Of a stretch of DNA of 64,000 bases, positions 59,075-64,000 are shown piece after piece; the stretch's first letter is position 1; each line of letters opens with the position of its first letter. Source of the DNA: Rubrivivax sp. (GTDB lineage Bacteria > Pseudomonadota > Gammaproteobacteria > Burkholderiales > Burkholderiaceae_C); NCBI GenBank assembly GCA_027484825.1, contig JAIXSE010000014.1, forward strand, positions 62,001-126,000. The letters are read 5' to 3'. Under the pieces are notes generated by a model that saw only the letters and a list, made by a program, of their open reading frames with translations, did no database searches and was not told where the DNA came from. A program made the translations under genes and the position numbers.

Positions 59075-59803
59075 ATGTCCACCCTGCCGATCCGTCCCGC
59101 CATCAAGGAACCCTGGCTGGTGCCCGTCACCGGCACCGATGCCCACCTGCCGGCGGTCCCGGCGGGCCGGCTCAGCGCCCAGGCGCTGCGGGAGCGCTTC
59201 CTGCGCCCACCGCCCTTTGAGCCCGAGATTCCCGGTGACGGCGGCCTGCTGACGGACCGTGCGCCGACGCAGGCATCCGTGCTTGTGCCGCTGGTGCAGC
59301 GTGCGCAGGGGCTGTCGGTGCTGCTGACCCAGCGCACCGCCCACCTGCGGGACCATGCCGGCCAGATCAGCTTCCCCGGCGGCCGGGCCGAGCCGGAGGA
59401 CGGCTCCCCGGAGCGCACCGCCCTGCGCGAAGCCGAAGAAGAGATCGGGCTGCCGCCCCCGCTCGTGGACATCATCGGCCAGTTACCGCTGTATCGGACG
59501 GTGACGGCCTATGAGGTCACGCCGGTGGTGGCGCTGGTGCAGCCGTCCTTCGATCTGCGGCTGGACTCCGGCGAGGTGGCCGAAGCCTTCGAGGTGCCGC
59601 TGTCCTTCCTGATGAATCCGGCGCACCACCGGCGCCACCGCTTCGAGTGGGACGGCGGCGCCCGTCAGTTCCTCTCCATGCCCTGGACAGGGACAGGTCT
59701 TGCAAGCAGCGCCACTGCGGTGCCGTCAGCGCCCCGCGAATTCTTCATCTGGGGGGCGACGGCCGCCATGCTTCGCAATCTGTATCGCTTCCTGCTGATC
59801 TGA
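59075..59803 (+). CDS. NUDIX hydrolase, probable CoA pyrophosphatase
   Basis: A 242-residue NUDIX protein. The NUDIX box is in GGRAEPEDGSPERTALREAEEEIGL with the REAEEE metal-binding glutamates; ISFPGGRAEP and LPLYRTVTAYEVTPVVAL match the CoA pyrophosphatase (NudL-type) subgroup. The N-terminal segment (about residues 1-70) includes RLSAQALRERFLRPPPFEPE. Start ATG 59075 follows the rplS terminator. It may hydrolyse CoA or related dinucleotides. Confidence 0.88.
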   Translation: MSTLPIRPAIKEPWLVPVTGTDAHLPAVPAGRLSAQALRERFLRPPPFEPEIPGDGGLLTDRAPTQASVLVPLVQRAQGLSVLLTQRTAHLRDHAGQISFPGGRAEPEDGSPERTALREAEEEIGLPPPLVDIIGQLPLYRTVTAYEVTPVVALVQPSFDLRLDSGEVAEAFEVPLSFLMNPAHHRRHRFEWDGGARQFLSMPWTGTGLASSATAVPSAPREFFIWGATAAMLRNLYRFLLI

Positions 59804-59844
59804 ATCCGGCTGGGTCCGCCGGTGTCCCGCTATCATCCCGGGCC

Positions 59845-60834
59845 ATGAACCTCATCGCGGTCTTGCTCGCTCTGATTTGCGAGCAGCTCAAGCCTCTGCC
59901 GCACGGCAATCCTGTCCACCAGGGCATGATTGCCTGGGTGCGCTGGACGGGGCGCAACTTCGACGCTGGCCGCTCGCATCATGCGGCGGTGGTCTGGTCC
60001 ATCACGGTGGTGGGGCCGGCGCTGCTGGTGGGCCTGCTGGCCATGCTGCTGCACCGCTACAGCCTGGTGCTGTCCCTGCTGCTGGATGTGCTGGTGCTCT
60101 ACCTGACCCTGGGCTTCCGGCAGTTCAGCCACTATTTCACCGACATCCGCGACGCGCTGGAGCGCGGCGACGAACTCGAAGCCCGCCGCCTGCTGGCCGA
60201 ATGGCGCCACCTGGACGCCAGCGAACTGCCGCGCACCGAGCTGCTGCGGCATGTGCTGGAGCATTCCCTGCTGGCCGCACATCGTCACGTGTTTGGGGTG
60301 TTCTTCTGGTTCGTGCTGCTGTCGGCGCTGGGCCTGGGGCCGGCCGGTGCCGTGCTCTACCGCATGGCCGAGTTCGCCGGCAGGTACTGGGCCTTCAAGA
60401 GCCGCACTTTGGACGCACCGACCAATGAGCGGCTGATGCAGCTGTCGCGCCGCCTCTTCGGGCTGATCGACCATGTTCCGGCCCGCCTGACCGCCACCGG
60501 CTTTGCCATCGTCGGCAACTTCGAGGAAGCGGTGAACGGCTGGCGCCGGGATGCTGCGCTGTGGGCGCACAGCAATGAGGGCATTATCTTGGCGGCCGCT
60601 GCCGGCGCGGTCGGCGTCCAACTGGGCGGCAGTGCTGCGCCAGGCGTGACCCCGGACCGCAGCAAGACCTTTGATGCCGGCGGCGACATGGACGCCACCC
60701 GCGCCGAAGGCTCAACCGGTGGGCAGCCGCCGCAACTGGGGCACCTGCAAAGCGTGGTGGGCCTGGTGTGGCGCTCGGTGGTGCTGTGGATGCTGCTCAT
60801 GGGGTTGCTGCGCGCCGCGAACATGCTGGGCTGA
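59845..60834 (+). CDS. CobD/CbiB family membrane protein
   Basis: A 329-residue membrane protein resembling adenosylcobinamide-phosphate synthase (CbiB/CobD). FRQFSHYFTDIRDALERGDELEARRLLAEW, RHVFGVFFWFVLLSALGLGPAGAVLYRMAEFAGRYW and RRLFGLIDHVPARLTATGFAIVGNFEEAVNGWRRDA are conserved. In this group it usually stands alone beside the NUDIX gene without other cobalamin genes; a direct role in cobamide synthesis is thus uncertain. Four or more transmembrane helices are visible. Confidence 0.85.
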   Translation: MNLIAVLLALICEQLKPLPHGNPVHQGMIAWVRWTGRNFDAGRSHHAAVVWSITVVGPALLVGLLAMLLHRYSLVLSLLLDVLVLYLTLGFRQFSHYFTDIRDALERGDELEARRLLAEWRHLDASELPRTELLRHVLEHSLLAAHRHVFGVFFWFVLLSALGLGPAGAVLYRMAEFAGRYWAFKSRTLDAPTNERLMQLSRRLFGLIDHVPARLTATGFAIVGNFEEAVNGWRRDAALWAHSNEGIILAAAAGAVGVQLGGSAAPGVTPDRSKTFDAGGDMDATRAEGSTGGQPPQLGHLQSVVGLVWRSVVLWMLLMGLLRAANMLG

Positions 60835-60890
60835 CACGCCCGCCGGGCCCGTCTGCGCACGGGCCCAGGAAGCGCAGCAGGCCGCTCGGG

Positions 60891-60942
60891 CCCCTCAAGC
60901 CCGCCCCTCACGCCCGCCCCTCAAGCGCATCCCTCACGCCTC
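60891..60942. repeat. 13-bp tandem repeat, four units
   Basis: Four units related to CCCCTCAAGCCCG (exact at the first, then CACG, AAGCGCA and TCCCTCACGCCTC variants) fill the gap and end exactly at the SDR stop codon. Confidence 0.8.
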
Positions 60943-61758
60943 TTAAGCCTCTCGCACATCGGCCAGCACCTGCTGGCCGAAGTCGTTTCTGGACAGCCAC
61001 CGCAGCACCTTGCGGGCGGTGTCCTGCGCGCTGGCGAGCTGACCCTCCGTCTTGAACGCCACGAAGCGGTCCCGATCCGGGAATCCGTCCGAGGCACCGC
61101 CGCGGATGGTGGCCTGCATGTCGGTGTCGATGATGCCCGGGGCCAGCGACACCACGCGCGCAAATGGCCGCCCCTGCGAGGCCTTGACCTCTTCGTCCAG
61201 CGCCATGGCGCGACTCAGGTTGTCCATGCCGGCCTTGGCGGCGCAGTACACCGCCGACCCGGCCATGGCCCGGCGACCCAGCCCCGAGGAGATGTTGAGA
61301 ATGCGGCGATCCCCGCGCCATGCGGCCGTCGCATCCAGGAAGGCTGCGCTGATCAGCACCGTGGCCTCCAGCCCCACCCGCAGGGCGCCGGACAGCACCT
61401 CCAGCGTGCTCGCCTCCACCGGCCCCGGCGACGGAATCACCCCCGCGTTGTTCACCAGATTCACAGCGGCCCAGTCCTGCGGCTGGGTGCGCAGCCAGTC
61501 GCCCAGATGGCGGGCGATCACCAGCGGCTCGGCCAGATCCGCCTGCCACTGCTGCAGCGGGTAGTCGTGCTCGCGGGCGAACTGCTCGAGCGCATCGCTG
61601 CGGCCGCGTGCAATGCCGACCACCTGATGACCGGCCTGCAGGCACTCGCGCGCCAGCGCCTCGCCCAGGCCACGCGAGCTGCCGGTGATGACAGTGAGCG
61701 TGCGACCGGCGGCGCTGGAGGTCTCTTCGCTCGAGGGGGAAGTCAGTGAATCAGCCAT
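60943..61758 (-). CDS. SDR-family NAD(P)-dependent oxidoreductase
   Basis: A 271-residue classical short-chain dehydrogenase. The cofactor loop is TGSSRGLGEALA, the active Ser is in NISSGLG, and the YxxxK motif is YCAAKAG. NNAGVIPSPGPVEASTLEVL and APGIIDTDMQATIRG resemble sepiapterin-reductase-like SDRs. It shows an Ala/Ser-rich N-terminal extension. The substrate is unknown. It lies 10 bp downstream of the pseudouridine synthase gene on the same strand. Confidence 0.85.
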   Translation of the reverse strand: MADSLTSPSSEETSSAAGRTLTVITGSSRGLGEALARECLQAGHQVVGIARGRSDALEQFAREHDYPLQQWQADLAEPLVIARHLGDWLRTQPQDWAAVNLVNNAGVIPSPGPVEASTLEVLSGALRVGLEATVLISAAFLDATAAWRGDRRILNISSGLGRRAMAGSAVYCAAKAGMDNLSRAMALDEEVKASQGRPFARVVSLAPGIIDTDMQATIRGGASDGFPDRDRFVAFKTEGQLASAQDTARKVLRWLSRNDFGQQVLADVREA

Positions 61759-61768
61759 AAAAAACTCC

Positions 61769-62404
61769 TCAAAATTCGACAGGGCAATGAAGGGTCAGGG
61801 CGCTCTCGCCCAGCAGGGCTGGCAGCGACAGGTCACGGGCATGCAGCAGCAAGCGCGGCGCCTGCGCCTGCACGGGGGGCGGGGCATACAGGGTGTCGCC
61901 CAGAATCGGGTGACCGCAAGCCAGCAGATGCACGCGCAGTTGATGGGAGCGACCAGTGACGGGTTCCAGCCACAGCCGGGTGCTCAGGCCCTGTGGATCG
62001 CGCGACACCACCATCACTCGGGTGAGACTGGGTTTGCCGGTCTCAAAGTCCACCTTCTGCCGCGGACGGTTGGGCCAGTCGGCGATCAGCGGCAGGTCGA
62101 TGTCGAACCGGTCCGCCTCCACCCGACCACTGACCACGGCCTCATAACGCTTGTCCACCTGTCGCTGTGCAAAGGCCTCGCTGAGCGCGCGCTGCATGGC
62201 TTCACCACGGGCGAAGACCAGCAGGCCCGAAGTGGCCTGGTCCAGCCGATGCACCACCAGCGCCTCCGGAAACTGCTCGCGCAGCCGGTGCCAGGCGCAG
62301 TCCTGCTTGTTGTCACCGCGGCCCGGGACGGCCAGCAGGCCGGCGGGTTTGTGGATGATGATGCGCTGTGCGTCCACATGCATCAGGGGGAGGGCGTTGG
62401 ACAT
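61769..62404 (-). CDS. RluA-family pseudouridine synthase
   Basis: A 211-residue pseudouridine synthase lacking an S4 domain. The catalytic Asp is in VVHRLDQATSGLLVFARG; LEPVTGRSHQLRVHLLACGHPILGDTLY is the second block. The size and MxxxHxDxxxxIIHKPAGLLAVPG start match RluA (23S U746 / tRNA U32). The exact RNA target is not certain from sequence. Overlaps none; the Tat-exported GH109 gene diverges from it 58 bp away. Confidence 0.88.
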   Translation of the reverse strand: MSNALPLMHVDAQRIIIHKPAGLLAVPGRGDNKQDCAWHRLREQFPEALVVHRLDQATSGLLVFARGEAMQRALSEAFAQRQVDKRYEAVVSGRVEADRFDIDLPLIADWPNRPRQKVDFETGKPSLTRVMVVSRDPQGLSTRLWLEPVTGRSHQLRVHLLACGHPILGDTLYAPPPVQAQAPRLLLHARDLSLPALLGESALTLHCPVEF

Positions 62405-62462
62405 GGGGCGATTGTCGCGGCGACCGTATCATCGCGCGGCACAAGACGCGGAGATGCGCACG

Positions 62463-63908
62463 ATGGAAGACCAAGACCGGCCCGACCAACCCGACCGCCG
62501 CCGCCTGCTGGGCGGCCTGCTCAGCACGGGCGCCGTCACGGCCGCCGCGACCGCTGCCACCGCAGCGGCCACGGCCACCGCACTGGCGGGCTGCGCCTCG
62601 GGCGGCCCGCTCGCGCCGCTGCCCACCGGCAACAAGAGCGCGATGGGCCTGAAGGCGCCGCCGCTGCAGGAAGTGCGGCTGGGCCTGATCGGGGTGGGGC
62701 AGCGCGGGGCCGAACTGGCCCAGACCCTGTGCCGGCTGGAAGGGGCCCGCATCACCGCCATCGCCGACATCGATGCCCAGGCCATCGACAAGACCTTGTC
62801 GCTGATTCAACAAGCCCGTGGGGCCCGGCCCGAGGTCATCACCGGCAGCTCCGGTGCGTGGGAACGCTTGATCGGCCGCAGCGATGTGGATGCCGTGATC
62901 ATCGCCACCCCCTGGGAGCTGCACACCCCAATGGCGGTGGCGGCGATGAAGTCCGGCAAGCATGTGTTCATCGAAACCCCGGCGGCGCTGACGGTCAACG
63001 AAGCCTGGCTGCTGGTGGACACCGCCGAGGCCACCCAGCGCCACTGCATGATGCTGGAGAGCTGCTGCTATGGCCGCGAAGAGATGATGCTGCTGAACAT
63101 GATCCGCCAGGGCCTGTTTGGCGAGCTGGTGCATGCGGAGGGCGCGTACTTTCATGACCTGCGCCAGCAGCTCAAGGATCTGGAGCGCGGCCCTGGGTCG
63201 TGGCGCACGCTGCGCTATGCCCAGCACAACGGCAACCTCTATCCCACACATGGCCTCGGGCCGCTGGCGCAGTACTTCAACATCCAGCGGGGCGACCGCT
63301 TCGACTACCTCAACTCGCAAAGTTCCAATGCCCGCGGGCTGGCGGCTTATGCCAGCCGGGAACTGCCGCCCGGCCATCCGCATGCGCGGCTGCCCTACAT
63401 CACGGGGGATGTGAACACCAGCGTGATCAAGTGCGCCTCCGGCCGTACCCTCCTGCTGCAGCACGACACCACCACGCCGCGGCCCTACTCGCGGCTGAAC
63501 ACCTTGGTGGGCACCAACGGCATTTTCAGCGGCTTCCCGGACCGCATCGCCATCGAGACGATGGACGGCCGCAAGCTGAGCTCGCCCACCGGGAAGGACG
63601 CCTCCCGCGAGTGGGACACCGACATGAAGACCTGGTTCGACCGCTTCGACCATCCGCTGTGGAAGCAGCTGGGGGCCCAGGCGCAGCAGGGCGGCGCGGG
63701 CGGCATGGATTTCGTCATGCTGTGGCGGGTCATCTACAACCTGCGCCAGGGCTTGCCCATGGACCAGGACGTGTACGACGCGGCGGCGTGGTCCGTGGTG
63801 CTGCCGCTGTCCTGCGAATCGGTGGCGGACCGCGGCAATGCCAAGGACTTCCCTGACTTCACCCGCGGTCGATGGAAGACGGCGCGCACGCTGGGCGTGA
63901 TGGCCTGA
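62463..63908 (+). CDS. Tat-exported Gfo/Idh/MocA (GH109-like) lipoprotein
   Basis: A 481-residue NAD-dependent oxidoreductase-fold protein. It has VRLGLIGVGQRGAELAQTL (dinucleotide loop), AVIIATPWELHTPMAVAAMKSGKHVFIETPAALT and AQHNGNLYPTHGLGPLAQYFNI, the GH109 pattern of alpha-N-acetylgalactosaminidase (NagA). The N-terminus has a twin-arginine signal (RRRLL, R12-R14) and a lipobox (LAGC, Cys44). ATG 62463 is chosen because GGAG lies 9 nt upstream, while GGAG directly abuts an ATG at 62454. Folded, NAD-loaded export fits Tat. Confidence 0.85.
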   Translation: MEDQDRPDQPDRRRLLGGLLSTGAVTAAATAATAAATATALAGCASGGPLAPLPTGNKSAMGLKAPPLQEVRLGLIGVGQRGAELAQTLCRLEGARITAIADIDAQAIDKTLSLIQQARGARPEVITGSSGAWERLIGRSDVDAVIIATPWELHTPMAVAAMKSGKHVFIETPAALTVNEAWLLVDTAEATQRHCMMLESCCYGREEMMLLNMIRQGLFGELVHAEGAYFHDLRQQLKDLERGPGSWRTLRYAQHNGNLYPTHGLGPLAQYFNIQRGDRFDYLNSQSSNARGLAAYASRELPPGHPHARLPYITGDVNTSVIKCASGRTLLLQHDTTTPRPYSRLNTLVGTNGIFSGFPDRIAIETMDGRKLSSPTGKDASREWDTDMKTWFDRFDHPLWKQLGAQAQQGGAGGMDFVMLWRVIYNLRQGLPMDQDVYDAAAWSVVLPLSCESVADRGNAKDFPDFTRGRWKTARTLGVMA

Positions 63909-63935
63909 CCCCCAACAGCGCCGCGCGGGGCCGGC

Positions 63936-64000
63936 TCAGAACTGCTCGATCCACCCGGTCTGCACGGCGGACTGCGGGTTGGACCCGGCCTTTTGCACCT
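63936..64000 (-). CDS. Truncated C-terminus of an unknown protein
   Basis: A frame open from the right edge ends ...KAGSNPQSAVQTGWIEQF with a TGA. Only about 21 codons are visible; its identity cannot be judged. It converges on the GH109-like gene. Confidence 0.4.
   Translation of the reverse strand, partial: VQKAGSNPQSAVQTGWIEQF

Noticed and set aside
1-64000. CRISPR arrays, transposons, prophage, tRNA or rRNA genes
   Set aside because: No regularly spaced repeats with unique spacers, no transposase or integrase and no tRNA-like cloverleaf or rRNA segment was recognised when reading the window.

Overview
The window is GC-rich chromosomal DNA with dense gene packing. It looks like a Burkholderiales betaproteobacterium, most likely near Roseateles/Mitsuaria/Pelomonas. 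That placement is inferred from characteristic neighbourhoods: rpsP-rimM-trmD-rplS followed by NUDIX and CobD-like genes; murJ divergent from rpsT; the hda / HAD-IB / pcnB / folK run; and argF-argD beside a DUF3579 gene. I see no rRNA, tRNA, CRISPR array, transposase or prophage.

Layout. 1-16 kb is glucan metabolism: glgX (5' end outside the window) and malQ, then, after several unrelated genes, a divergent exported set of two GH13 enzymes on the minus strand (a cyclomaltodextrinase-like enzyme and an alpha-amylase) and a GH13 pullulanase on the plus strand. A 13-bp motif occurs once before each arm and is a candidate shared operator. Between malQ and this set lie a CPA2 antiporter, truD, an unknown 160-residue protein behind a LexA-like palindrome set inside a sigma70-like promoter, a porin and a DUF2007 protein. 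16-22.8 kb holds a TPR lipoprotein, a YkgJ-type protein, a Ser/Thr kinase fused to a universal stress domain with a metallophosphoesterase upstream, a periplasmic solute-binding protein, a GH25 lysozyme and a methyltransferase.

22.8-41.1 kb (minus strand) is the centrepiece: an apparently complete aryl polyene (APE) type II PKS-like cluster of 21 genes in one direction, most of them coupled by 4- or 8-nt stop/start overlaps. It encodes a chain-length factor, two ketosynthases, a ketoreductase, an ApeP-like dehydratase, two ACPs, a ligase carrying its own hotdog dehydratase domain, an aromatic ammonia-lyase, a thioesterase, a methyltransferase, two acyltransferases, a GT2, a LolA-like protein, an MMPL exporter, a COG4648 membrane protein, a DUF3261 lipoprotein, two small exported proteins and a phosphopantetheinyl transferase. 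Together these can make an aryl starter, extend and dehydrate it into a polyene on ACP, attach it to a lipid carrier and export it to the outer membrane.

41.2-64 kb is mostly housekeeping: argF-argD, an M14 peptidase/hydrolase pair, rpsT, murJ, SirB1, hda, pcnB, folK, a DUF47-Pit phosphate transport pair, a TM2 protein and a GNAT acetyltransferase, the S16/RimM/TrmD/L19 operon, a NUDIX hydrolase, a CobD-like membrane protein, an SDR, an RluA-type synthase and a Tat-exported GH109-type protein. A gene on the minus strand is cut off by the right edge.
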